A program made the translations under genes and the position numbers. This document shows, piece by piece, positions 40,471-52,902 of a DNA stretch of 64,000 bases. The notes below the pieces were generated by a model, which did no database searches, was not told the DNA's origin, and saw only the letters and a list, made by a program, of their open reading frames with translations. Each line of letters opens with the position of its first letter. The stretch's first letter is position 1. Origin of the DNA: Diaporthe sp. PMI_573 (Eukaryota; Ascomycota; Sordariomycetes; Diaporthales; Diaporthaceae); contig JAJTUP010000010.1 in assembly GCA_021399435.1 (NCBI GenBank), positions 372,001-436,000 on the forward strand, read 5' to 3'.

Positions 40471-42317
40471 TATAGCTAGGGGAGAATATATGTAGCCCTC
40501 AGAAGAGATAGGGCATAAGAAATTCTAAATTAATTCTATACAGCAGAGAATATCCTGCCTTCTCGACAAGTAGCCATCAGAGTGGTAACCGACTTGTAGC
40601 TTACGCTTGTTAGGCCCCTATTATTGCTATAGCGTCTTGTAACCTAGTTACCTAAAATAGGCGGGGCCTTGTCTGTCAAGACAAACATCCTAGGCTTGAT
40701 TCATAGCAGCTGTCTGCCCACTATAGATACGTTAAAGATCGTCAGCACATCTCCCCTCCTTAAACACGCCATCAACAACGGCCCAGCCAAAAAGGCACGC
40801 CTTTACTCGCCGGGCTCGTGCAAGGAGTTTATGTCCTTTGCATTAGCGTGTTCGGGTAAGTAGGTCGTCAAAGTTACCGAGCTTTTACATATCTAGAAAT
40901 CCATATTAACCAGGATCATTAGATTCAGGTATCGAATTAGCTAATAATCAATTACTATTTGTTTAGCTATAACTGCCCGGGGATAGAATAGTAGCGTGCT
41001 GGCTCGCCTACCCTGGTAGTATGTGACCGAAACAGGCACTCTGTAGCTGATCCTTATACTATTCACGAACCTCTAACCACTACCTCAAGGCAATCGGCTC
41101 CTTGGCACAATCATTCGCCTTCTTGGACCCACATATCACGGTGGGCCGGCCTCGTGGGGCTCTGTTGGGAGACTGGAAGGCCTGCCTCTGTTGCGCATCG
41201 GTCAATGCAAACTATCGGCAAAACATGCATTTATTAGAAACTAGGTTCTGAGTCGTATAGTTTATATGTCACCTAACGGGACCAGAATTAGCAGTGCACA
41301 CCAAATTTATGTATTATAAAAGTCGAAGCGTGGACTGTGTTACAGGCATTACGGAAATGATAGCAAGACTACGGGTACCTCCATTGAACCCGAGGCGCAG
41401 GGTCTTAGACTCGGCAAACAGCTTGTACAGCGATGCATTGAATTTCCTCGCGAAAAGGGTTACAAAACACTGGTGCTCCCGCAAGTAATCTCTACAAGGC
41501 AGCCGGATTCACAATGTTACAGGAGGAGGGCAATGGGAGTTTTGCTCCCCCGGAATCTAAATCGAAACTGTGGGCAATGACCTTTGAGCGAACTTCGAAA
41601 CGTAAATCAACCGAGAATAAGATGGCTCTAGATGATTTCTAAGAATCGATGACATATCTGTATAGAGCTAGAGCATTGTCGAAAATGGTCACATGTACTC
41701 TTGGGGCGCCGATCTCTTACCGTCATAGGGTTTTCTAATGTCTTGTCTTCGAAGGCGGCTTTGTGACTGGGTTCTCTCACTTAGGACTCACAATGACTGC
41801 CCATCATCTCGCTGCGTCTTCTGAGCACTCTGTTTTAGCCGATCAACATCAACAATCGCCCTTTTATGCGGTCTCCTGCCAACTTCACCGGTCGCGTCTC
41901 TGGCAATTACGTCAAAGACATATAACTTCTGGTTCCCCCAGGGTGAACATGGCTCCAAGCTGTGTTGGTGAAACTGAATGTGTCGCCAAGGGAAATCGAC
42001 ATGTGCAAGAACGGTTAGACGGGGACGGACTCCACCCCAAGCCCCCCAATACGTTTTTATTGATGTCGTGTAACATATGTGATCGAATGATATCTGTGTA
42101 CGTGTATGGACAGTGAGGGGGATGCATTGCGGAGAACAGTCCTCGTCGACCATCTTGATTTTTTAATTTTTGTCTCTAGACAAAGCTGGCAGCTTGATCT
42201 AGCAGATAGCTTTCCAACGATAGTGGTTTCGGTTGTTTCGTTTTCAATCCGTTGACACACTCTTGAAGAGTAGTAGGCGGTTCCTTCATACAGTGGAAAG
42301 ACCCAGCGTTAGATAAC
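40471..42317. other. 1.8-kb interval without a supported gene
   Basis: Mixed composition with short open frames; no domain recognised. It ends with the 5' flank of the GMC oxidoreductase gene, where GTAGGCGGTTCCTTCATACA at about 42273 is repeated with few changes at about 58812. Confidence 0.45.
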
Positions 42318-44524
42318 ATGCCTTTGTACACAAAGCTGCTCGACGACGCTTGCGAATTCGATGTCATTATCGCCGGAGGTAAGACCTGTCAAGAGACACA
42401 TTCAATGATAATACTTCCATTCTACCGATGCTAACCATCCGTGATCCAATCTCCAGGCGGTACGGCAGGCTGTATCGTGGCCTCACGGCTGGCCGATGCG
42501 AGCCCGGAGCTCTCAATCCTCGTGGTTGAGTCCGGCCCAAACAACCGCGATGACCCGGATATTGTGCACCCGCCTTTTTTTCACAACAATCTCAAGCCAT
42601 GCAGTCACAAACTCGCGTTTTACAAGGGAAACAAGGCACCACAACTCGCGGGTAGGGAGCCGATCGTGTCCACCGGTGGCCTGCTGGGGGGCGGCTCCTC
42701 GGTCAATGCTATGATGTATACCCGCGCCCAGCGCTGCGACTTCGAGTCCTGGGACACGCCCGGCTGGTCAGCCGACGATATGTGGCCGTTCCTGAAGAAG
42801 GTAATACGGTACCATATTTTCTCTATACCGATACACGATCCCCTCCCACCACCCCGAAGGATAGGAACTGATGGCGAACGTAGCTCGAAACATATCACGG
42901 CCCCGGAGCCAGCCAACACCACGGATACGACGGGCCCGTGATGGTGTCAGATGGCACCTACCGCTGCAAGAAATCCGAAGACGACATTCTATCCGCGGCC
43001 GAGAAGGTCGGCTACCCCGAGTTGACAGATCTCCAGGACCTGGACACCAATAACGGCTTCTCGCGCTGGCTGCGCTACGTAAGTCCAGACGGCAAGCGAC
43101 AAGACACCGCCCACACCTATCTGCACCCGAAGCTCGAGGGCGGGAAGCACCCAAACCTGCACGTGCTCGTCGAGTCGCAGGTCCTGCGCGTCTTGTTCGA
43201 CAAGACGACAGCCGTCGGCATCGAGTACCGGCCCAACCCCGACTTTCAAGCCGCCATGCCCCTAACGCTGACGCCCGCGCGAACGGTCAAGGCACGGCGA
43301 ATGGTCATCGTATCCTGCGGCGCCATCGCGACGCCGCTGCTCCTCGAGCGGTCTGGGGTGGGCGATGCGCGCATCCTGCAGCGCGTCGGGGTGCCGGTGG
43401 TGGCAGATCTCCCTGGGGTCGGCCACGACTACCAGGACCATCACCTGGTGTACTACCCGTACAAGACCGACCTGGAGCCCGACGAGACGCTCGATGGTAT
43501 TCTCGCGGGGCGCGAGGACCAGCAGGCGCTGATCGATAGCAACGCCAAGATGATCGGCTGGAACGGCACGGACATTGGCTCGAAGCTGCGCCCTACGGAG
43601 GCTGAAGTTACCGCCCTGGGGCCGGCCTTTCGCGAAGCCTGGGACCGAGACTTTAAGAGCGTTCCGAACAAGCCGCTGATGTTCATAGCTGCCTTTTCGT
43701 ACTATTTCGGAGACGCATCTGCTGTGCCCCCCGGGCAGTATATGTCCATGCTGAATTATTCGGCGTAAGTTACCTATCTTGGTTCTGAACAGGAGCCATG
43801 CCCCAGAGGATATCAGGAAATAGGGACTATCCCAGGAGATGGCGCTTGCCCGACTGACCCGCCCCCATCCCACAGATATCCGTACTCACGTGGCCATGTC
43901 CACATCACCGGACCAAGCATCACCGACCCAATCGACTTCGACGTCGGCTTCTTCTCAGACAAGGGCGACATCGACCTGAAGAAGCACGTGTGGGCGTACA
44001 AGAAACAACGCGAGATCATGCGCCGCACGCGGATGTACCAGGGCGAGGTCGCGGCCGGCCACCCGCCGTTCGCCTCCGGCTCGGGGGCTGCGTGTGTCGA
44101 AGAAGGCGGCGGCGCTGTTGGTCACGACGTGGAAGGCGACATCAGATACTCCGCCGAGGACGATGCGGCCATCGAGGCCTGGCTGCGCGAGAACGTGGGT
44201 ACCACATGGCACTCGCTGGGGACTGCCAAGATGGCGCCGGTCGCGCGCCTCGGCGTCGTTGATGAGGCTCTCGGCGTGCATGGTCTGCGAGGCCTAAAGC
44301 TGGCTGATCTGTGGGTTACCATTCTTTTTCCCCGGCCACTCCTTCCCTGATATTGCGTTTCAGAGGTCGACTTGTTCACTTCTTCAATCGTCATTGACAA
44401 TTCTATGTTCTGTAGGAGCATCGTTCCCGAGAACGTCGGCGCCAACACGGCGAACACGGCCATGGTCATTGGCGAGAAGGCTGCGGACATGTTCGTCAGG
44501 GAACTGGGTCTGGCACGTGCTTAA
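42318..44524 (+). CDS. GMC oxidoreductase, alcohol (methanol) oxidase-like
   Basis: Five exons: 42318-42378, 42457-42800, 42884-43764, 43876-44310 and 44416-44524; together 609 residues. Splice 1 builds the FAD dinucleotide motif (DVIIAGGGTAGCIVASRLA). Splice 2 restores FLKKLETYHGPG, and splice 3 joins NYSAYPYSRGHVHI, the conserved family segment. The flavin-attachment region reads GGLLGGGSSVNAMMYTRA. The catalytic pair is present as a histidine in TTWHSLGTAKM and an asparagine in VGANTANTAM. The overall layout is close to fungal alcohol oxidases, which oxidise short alcohols to aldehydes with release of hydrogen peroxide. No C-terminal peroxisomal signal is seen (the protein ends GLARA), so the location and substrate are open. 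It might be a tailoring oxidase, but no cluster partner adjoins it. Confidence 0.92.
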
Positions 44525-44832
44525 GGAGCGTAGATATGGAAATCCATTAGCCAGTTTAGGCGATGATGTTTTGCTTTTTTACTTCGATGTCCTCGTCAAG
44601 CTGAAGCTCTGGGCCCTCGTCAGCTTATTCCTGGTAATGAGCTTCATGAGCCACCACTTGAAGTGCTTGTCCTTTCTGGATCGTCTGACCTTTAATGTTA
44701 CATCGTTCAATTTGCCACCAAGGCTTCGAACCAGAATTATTGTCCTAGCATGATACATTATATTAGGTTGTATTTACTAACATAGGCCAACATCTTCGAG
44801 AGCGATTGATCCCGTCTGTCTTATGCAAATTA
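44525..44832. other. intergenic, no gene seen
   Basis: The 3' flanks of two converging units. Confidence 0.5.
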
Positions 44833-45234
44833 CTAGACCTTGCCTCTAGTGTCGAATTTCCAGATCTCTTCCACCACACCCCTCCTGTAAGCATGATACA
44901 CACTGTGCAGATTGACAGTCGGGTCAATACGGCTGGGGGCCATCTCGACCCGATCACTGACATTCAGGTCGGGGGTGCCGGATTCCCAGCTCAGACTGCC
45001 ATGCTCATCACCCAGGACACCATGCGTGTACTGCTTGCCCTTGACCTCGGAATGCCCACTTTCGGTGGTCAAAAACTTCAGCCCAGAGTCAATGGTCACT
45101 GTGCGGGGCCCCTGCGAGGTTGTCGGTCCCCATAAGGCGCGAACGCTCGTGGATCTGTTCTCTCGCGCAGACGTTCCACGATGAGATGGTTCAGCTGCCT
45201 CCGTTCGCCAAGAGTGTGAGAGTGTGAGAGTCAC
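44833..45234 (-). pseudogene. D-serine dehydratase-like C-terminal fragment
   Basis: About 110 residues match the C-terminal domain of D-serine dehydratase/D-threonine aldolase (DSD1-type, alanine-racemase-fold PLP enzymes): TVTIDSGLKFL, DEHGSLSW, and the zinc-site segment IDPTVNLHSVYHAYRRGVV ending in a RGK. In the intact family the zinc ligands are a histidine and a cysteine (H ... CP); here the expected C of CPTVN reads D (IDPTVN) and the preceding H is also not obvious, so the metal site looks lost. The N-terminal PLP barrel is absent from the following 660 bp. It is therefore a truncated relic. Confidence 0.65.
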
Positions 45235-45900
45235 AGGGATGGCCTGAGAAATAGATATCCCTGGATATGTCCAGCGTGCCTTAATCTATAAATTGATAGG
45301 TCGCATGGTCTGCGCCACCAATACAGCCATGGGGACATGTCCGTCAAGTGAATTATAATCATACTGTAAGATGTTAACTCCCTCCATGGTAATATTGATT
45401 TGAAAAACCCTTGAGAAGACTCATCTCATGTTTTACTTACAGAACGGCTGCCGAGCACGCGGGGTCCAAATGCAAATCTAAACTCAATAAACCGAAGAAA
45501 CAGTGATTTCTTTCTTGAATTCAATGTCCGCCCAGGCCATAGAATTTCCGATCAGGCTGCAAGGAGGCCTCCCCAAAAATCCCTTACCTAGGAAGTGACC
45601 TGCGCCTCAACTACCCACAACAGACCGACATCAGATTGGCTGGAATTGTCCGTTGATGTGCAGAGATGCAGTGCTACGCATCACTACCTATACGAGGACT
45701 AGCCCTTTCGTAAGGCATTTTCTGTGGCTCTTTAGCCGTGGTTGCTGCCGCCCCCCCACTGATTTGTCAAACTAAGGACCCAAAAAGTGCAAGACCCGAC
45801 CCGATTAATTGTCTTCTTCACCGCGCTACCAACCTGTCACTGTCCACTCACATCCAACTTCGGAGCGCTCATATACACCCAATCGTGGCACTTTACGAAT
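45235..45900. other. intergenic, promoter side of the ATPase-HET gene
   Basis: No coding frame supported; the expected N-terminal part of the D-serine dehydratase relic is not found here. Confidence 0.5.
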
Positions 45901-48900
45901 ATGGCGTCGAGGACTGATGCTCAGAAGCACATTGAACGCCTAAGAAGCGAGCTTGACCCCGCACGGCATCCCCGGTTTGCGTCCCTGATGACCAATGCTC
46001 TTGACTTGTGGGTTGAGTCATTTTGCAATTTCATGTGAATCAGTAGCTTATTCCATCTTTCGATAGAATCGTCAGCCAGCTGTACGACCGATCAACGCAC
46101 TTCATTCATGAATTTCTACAGAATCTAGATGACACCGCATACGAAGACTCGGTAGTTCCAACAGTGAAATTCATTTACACTCCCGGACGTCTACGCGTCA
46201 ACTCCAACCAGATCGGATTCAGTGCAAAGGATATAGACGCTATTTGCGCTATTGGCTCCAGTACAAAGGCTGACGAGAAACACTCTGCTCAATTCATCGG
46301 CGAAAAAGGAATCGGGTTCAAGAGTGTCTTTCGGATTGCGAATAAAGTGTGGCTGTCCTCGCGGAATTATTCCATCAGATGGGATCGAGAGGCCCAACTC
46401 GGAGCCATGACCCCAGAATGGGCGAGCTTCCCGGAAAGTCTTGAGGAAGGCGAAACTATATTTCTCGCCGAGCTTATCCGGGACGAACAGCAGGAACAAA
46501 TCGTTGATGACCTCGAAAACTTCGACGCTTCCCTAATATTGTTCCTGACCAAAATACGCCGCGTTTATATCGAAGTTCATAGCGATGACGGTAAACGATG
46601 GACCAAATTAGTTACCCGACGAGACATCGAGGAGATCGACTACCGCATATCGGTTCTTCAGGACGGACAAGAACAGTTGTCCTATCTCAAAAGCGCTTTC
46701 ACTGCTGCCAGTCTTCCGAGAGAGCCCAGGAGACACAGGGCCTCAACATCTGAGCTAGTACTGGCTTTCCCGCTGCAACAGGACTCGAGTAACACTCCGC
46801 CCACAAACACAGCGTACGTTTGTTCAGGATTACCGATTGGAAATTACGGACTTAAGGTCAGTGGCTAATATACACAACGCACGACCAAGCCAGAAACTCA
46901 ACACAACCCGACCAAGTCTTTATGCAAAGTCTAACTATCTGTACAGTTTTATCTCAACGCGGACTTTATTCTTACTGCAAGCCGGCAGACCATCGATGTA
47001 TCTCTGCCTTGGAACATGGCCCTCCGCGACGCCCTACCTCTGGCTTTGGTACAAGCCGTTGAGCACTTGACCAAGACATCCTGCAGATATACTTGGCCGT
47101 GGTTTGTCACAGCTGGAGCACCATCGGATTTCTTTGAGCCAGCACTCAAGGCAGCGCGGAACGCTCTTGCATCAACACGGTGCCTGGAGGCATGTGATGG
47201 ACGACTGAGGCTGCCGACATATCTAACCTACGTGGATCAGAGATCATTTTCCGGCGATGACGGGCGCCCTATGACATTGTCCAACTCCACCGAGGCTCAC
47301 TATTTGTCCTTGAGATATCCGACCTGGACGACCAGCAGTATTATTAACCTTGGTGTGAGCCGTCTGACGAATGGAGAATTTCTACGCGATCTGGATCGTA
47401 TGATCGTAGATGAGCCGGTCATGTTCCAAGGTAGACCGTCTCAGTGGCATGAGAACCTCGCCACTGTATTGCTTCCCCAGGTTGACGTGCCGGAGCTGAA
47501 AGAAAAGATAAGACAACTCAGCATTGTCCCCATTCTAGATGGGAGCTGGTCGAACACGACATTGCACAAGGGAAAACGCGTGCAGCGCGTGCCCCGGCCC
47601 GTTTTCTGGCCTACCGACATTGACTTGCACGGAAGTGAAGCAAACTTGCCCTTCTCGGTGGTTGAATTTGAGTCTGCAGCAGGCGTCAACCGCCGCAAGC
47701 TGTTCGAGAGATTGGGCATCGAGACACTTGATCCTCAGCGCATTTGCCGTGGAATTATTACGGCCCACGCAACTAATGGACCAGGTTCCTTTATGGACGA
47801 AGCGGTAATCAGCTCCGGCGCACTAATTTCGCATGCCATCCTGCTCTGTCGAGAATCATGGGCACCAAAATTCTATTCAAACTCTGAATTGTGGTTCGTT
47901 TCGCGAGATGGTCAGCGCCGCAGAGGCTCAGACCTGTACACCACACGAGGTCCTCAGGAATTCCCTCAAGCAAGTGGTGTTCCTGCTATACTTCGAGGGA
48001 TGTCTCCAAAGCTACATCCAGACTACCTTGAGTCAGACACCCTCAGCCATGCCTCTTCTGAACACCATTCGGATAGTGGTGTCTCGTCTTCACAGCGTCG
48101 AGAGGATTTCGTGAACTACTTGGTCCGTACGTTCCGTGTCTCGACCGTTCCTCGGCTTGTCAAGAGTAATGCGCTCAACGCATGTGAATTCTCACTTTCC
48201 GTGGACTTTCGGAATCTGTTTGAGAAGTACCACGCATCTCATATCTTCCAGCTGATTCTTGACAAGTGGGAACTTTACTCTCATTGGATCGATCTTGATG
48301 AGCTACACAAGCATTGCGATGATTGTCTGAGCTCAAGAGCAAGTCTGCTGAGGGAAATACGCGAGTTGCCGTCACGTATCGAACATGGATGTAACACTCA
48401 AGTGCTGGATACTGTGCTACCCAACATTGATCCTCTTATCCAGGATAGATGTGGGGATTTAGCCATACTGCAGGTGTCAAAGTACGAAGACGAGGCTGCG
48501 AGGTCTAAATTGCACTGCTTGGGTGTGACCACACGCAGATGCTCTGAATTCTATCTCAAATGCTTGAAGGCAATCACAGGGCAGAAAAACCCTTCTGAGG
48601 AGCACGTCGCGTACTTGTATCAGCAAATGCAAGCATACTACGAGGACGACAAAGAAGAAATCGAGTGCGTATCCGGGGGCCGCTGGAAGATTTCGCTAAC
48701 CCATCAACAGGCATACGTTTCTCAAAGACAATTTGATCTTCTTGAGCGGGAGACTTTCTACCCAAGAGCAGGCATTCCGCGGGTGGACGAATATCTCGCA
48801 CTGCATTAAGATGGGTATTCGACTGGAAGATGTGTATCCAAGCAGCGCCCAACTCTTCAGGACTTTACAAGCAGCAGACGGGTTGGGGTTGCATGAGCTG

Positions 48901-51900
48901 ATCGGCAGAATAATCTCGCTGTCGGCCAATCTCACAAATTCATTGATCCCTTCCCTGATTCACACCCTGTGCCAGCTGAGCAAGGCGATAGCAGCAATGT
49001 CTCGTTTAGGTGCGACTCGAAAGTTGAAATCGCTCAAGTCGAAACCCATATTTCCAGTCATCACCGGGGATGTATCTTTGGCGACGGAATTCCGGTCTTC
49101 CCAAGACGAGGGCTGGTACATCGCGGATCGGTCTCACTTGCGGCAAAGCTTCATTGGGAAGGTGACGCTACTCAACGTCCCCACGGCAGAGATGCATCAG
49201 ATGGATGACCTATTCAGCTGTCTTGGCCTATGGACCAGAAAAATGTCACTCTGCGTGACTACTAGAACAGATCCAAAGGGGTCTGTTAGGCTGCGAGCGT
49301 CAGACACCAAGCTCTTACAGTCTCGTGCTCCATTCTTCGAAGCGTACGCAGGTCAAAGCTCTTCATACTATATTCCTTTTTCATTCAAATGGCGGCTGGA
49401 AACAGAATGAACTAATTTCATATCTTAGCTTGACCCCGCCGTCCAATACCAAAAAGCCTACAGTATTAAGTCACATCGCTGAGGCAACAGTGAGCAGTGC
49501 CGCCGAAATCATCGATAGTCACCAGCTGATCGGAAGAGTTATCCTAAGAGGGCGTGATACCAGGAGCCAAGCTGTCTGGCAGATTGAAGGCGGCCATCTG
49601 AGGCTGTTCGTATCCGCGAAAAGTTCCTCGACAGTTCCCCTTATCCACCTAGCTGAACATTTACTGGACTTTTGTGGGATTCAGAACCCACTGCATGTGT
49701 TACTACTACACATGCTTCTTACAGAGCCCAGCGACGAAGAGATCGAGTCCGCCTTTGTCAAGGCAGGCGTGCATGTACGGGTACCTGGAAATTCACGCGG
49801 TAAGCACATATGTTTTGGAGAATGTCACAACGAAATTAACTGATTATGTAGTACTAGAGACGGACCACCGTCTCGCGGAAAATGCTTTCTGGAGGTACGC
49901 ATCGAGTGCGATGGACCTTCCGGGCCCTTTCGACTTTGAAGATTCAAATGCGGAGAACTGGGTGCCATTCTCTTTCAGCAATGACCTGCTGCAGAGATTT
50001 CATAGCAATCAAGGTCCCCATATGAAAGGAGACCGCGAGAAACCAGAAAAGGATCGCAGATTGAATCTGATGCGGCATCATTGCGAACATGCAATGGGAG
50101 ACGAAGAGGTGAACAGCACCAGAACACCAGGTAAAAGACTGGATCCAAATTCAGACTTGAAATATCTGGGCGAAGAACTGGTGAGTGGGTCCATGGAGCA
50201 ACTGCTTCCAAGTAGAAAGACTGTACGGGTTGACGACTTTGCCAGGTATCTTCACTCTTTCAGCGAGAGCTGGGGAAGCACTACGATCCGATGTTGCATT
50301 GGACCAGCCCACTTCGAAGTAGGGCTGGTCTTCCTGAGTTCTCTGACGAGACAAACCATGCTTCTTTCACAATGTCCGGTCCGACTATTGCCCAAAAGGT
50401 GACCGAGCTGCTCACCAAGCGCGGCTGGAAAGGCCTAGCGCAATGTAGGGCAACACCGCCAGCGTATCATTTTGACGTTGGCGCCTCCGTGGGCGGGTTT
50501 GACGATACTTTCGAGTGGACTACCTCGCAGCTTCAAATGGTGCGTGTCCCTATCTTTCCACCTGTGGTGTCATGTTTTGACATTATGAACAGGCGCAAGA
50601 GTATCGATACTTGAACCCTTATGCCGAGGGACTGCCAGCTCAGAAGAATGTGCTCGTCTTGATCAGAATCACAAATGTGTACACAGAGCCCAGTTTCAGC
50701 CTCATTCTCGACCCTTGGTCACATTTCAATTACGGTGCCCTGCGACTTCAGCCAGATTGTATTCTGAAGGCGTCCTTGCAATTGATGAGCCCGCAAACTA
50801 GGCAGGGAAACTTCAGCCAATTCACAGATTCAAACCGACACTCGGAAGCGGAAGCCACCGTCGGCCCAACCAGCGAGTTCTCATGCCGAGTCTCCGCTTC
50901 TCAGTGCAGCCCAGACAACGAAAAGATCCAATCTCGGGATCTATCTGATCCTCCAGCGGAACAACATACTGAGCACGAAAGCCCGCTAAAAAGCCGTCCA
51001 AGGCAGCTCCCTGTGACTGGTAACCCCCCAAAAGAGCGTTCGAGTGCCTCATTCGACCGGAAGCGCAAGCGCAGCCTCAAGCCAAGCCCTGACAATTCGG
51101 ATATGCACCCGCCTGCAAAGAAACTAGCCTCAGCAGTCATTACGCCCTATTCGTACAAGTACAAGTACACTGGTCTTCGTGAAAATGAGATACGTCTTTT
51201 CACTTTGTTCCCCGGCGAGGACACAGAAAGGCTGCAAGGAATCCTTTGGACCACGACCAGCAAGACGGCAGGGGCATATACAACGCTGTCATATGTATGG
51301 GGACCAAACGACCAATCCATGTATACCCTGAGGACAACATCGGGAAATCTCCTTATCAGAGGCACCTTGCATACGGCTCTTGTTAGTCTACGGCAAAGAC
51401 GTGAGCCCCTGACCTTGTGGGTCGATGCGCTATGTATCAATCAAGAAGACAAGCGTGAGAAGTCCCGGCAAATAACCTTGCTTGCCGAGATTTTTCAAAG
51501 GTCAATCTCTACATTGGCATTCATTGGCGGGGCCGAGGACCACAGCGAAGCCATTCAAATGCTCATGCAAGTACGCGCACGCATGCTTCTGGGTCCGTCG
51601 TCAGACGAGTGGCCCGAAGATTTGGAGCGTTGCCCGCCGTTGTGGGAAGAGAGGGGCATGCCTTTCCCAGAAGACGATATCTGGGCCAAGGTTGCCGCAT
51701 TCTTTGAGAACGCGTGGTTTCGAAGGGCATGGATCGTCCAAGAGGCTGTGATTGCGCGCAGGCTCAAGATAGTCCATAGAAAGACGACGATTGACTGGAA
51801 CCATCTTTTCCTTGTCATGAACCACATTAATGAAGAGCTTGAGGCGACCGGAAGAGGAGAGTCGAATTCATGGGTTCCATTCCTAAAGCTAGGACGGCTT

Positions 51901-52902
51901 CGGCACATCGAAGACAGATCCGGCCGGGTGTCGATTCTCAAGCTACTCGAGAACTTCCGGCATGCTAAGTCGTCAGATCCCAGAGACAAATTCTTCTCGC
52001 TGCTTGGTATAGCCTCGGATGGCAATCTCGAGGAATTTCAGCCGGAATATTCCAGTTCTCTTACCGAAATCACTCAGAGGTTCGCCATTGCTCTATTCCG
52101 CCGATTCTCCAATGAAAGGCAAGCCATGCTGCTTTTGTATCGGGCTGGGCTATCACAGTCGGAGACGCTGCCATCTTGGGTCCCCGACTGGCTAGAAGAG
52201 AAACCCAATGGCCTGCACGATGCACTGGCACGTGGTAATGACTTCAATGCTTGTGCCGATCTGGCAGAGCAAATCAGGTATGTGCCGGACACAGGTGAAC
52301 TGGAGGTAGAGGCATATCTCGTCGATGAAGTCGAATACGTCACAGAGTCGTGCAATGGACTTGGAAAGCAAGAACAAAGACGATACTTCGCCCAGGTCAA
52401 GTACCTACTCGAAGAAGTGTTTGGGGACGTTTGGGATGACGAGCAGATCCAAAGAGTGCTCTGGGAGGCTCCTATTGCAGGAGCGAAGCACCCAAAGATT
52501 GCTCTGCCAGGGGATCTCAGCATTCACGACTCCTGGAAAGCCTTCGTGAGGTTGCTGGGAATGGAATGGCTCGGCGACGACGATGAGGCGCAAAGTCCTC
52601 AAGACGAGAGCGAACTGGAAGCGAAGAGCAGAGTTTATCAATCCCTCCTAGCAGACGAAGTTCGCAATTGGCGCTTCGTGATACTGAAGGAGAGGAATCT
52701 TTGCGGGATCGCTCCCAACATTGTTCAAGAGGGAGATGTCGTTCACCTTTTCCATGGTGGTGTCGTTCCGTTCATTACGAGAAGAAGTGAGGAAAGGGAC
52801 GGCGCCTACAGACTCATCGGACAATGCTACATCTGGGGAATGATGCAAGGAGAAGGAACAGGATATGACGAGTTGATCCAGGAGACTGTTAGATTGCATT
52901 AG
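45901..52902 (+). CDS. GHKL-type ATPase (NO VEIN/sacsin-like) fused to a HET domain
   Basis: Eight exons: 45901-46007, 46067-46856, 46947-48664, 48711-49343, 49429-49799, 49852-50180, 50246-50539 and 50593-52902. They total 6552 bases, 2183 residues. The N-terminal module has the Bergerat ATP-site motifs of Hsp90-like ATPases: HEFLQNLDD (about 50-58), NQIGFSAKDIDAIC, IGSSTK and IGEKGIGFKSVF (about 113-124). The long middle matches the layout of large fungal NO VEIN/sacsin-like proteins and ends with ELGKHYDPMLHWTSPLR and NPYAEGLPA...YGALRL. A Ser/Pro-rich linker with basic NLS-like RKRKR follows. From about 1643 there is a HET domain: YTTLSYVWG, LWVDALCINQEDKREK, and a classic C-terminus (YRLIGQCYIWGMMQGE). 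HET domains trigger cell death in heterokaryon incompatibility. The last exon runs 2310 bases without a stop across the boundary of both halves, so the fusion is not a two-gene artefact. Confidence 0.88.

Noticed and set aside
50593..52902. A separate HET gene starting at an internal ATG
   Set aside because: The last exon is open from the conserved end of the ATPase-side protein through the HET domain, and its 5' splice joins in frame; no stop, terminator or promoter-like gap lies between.
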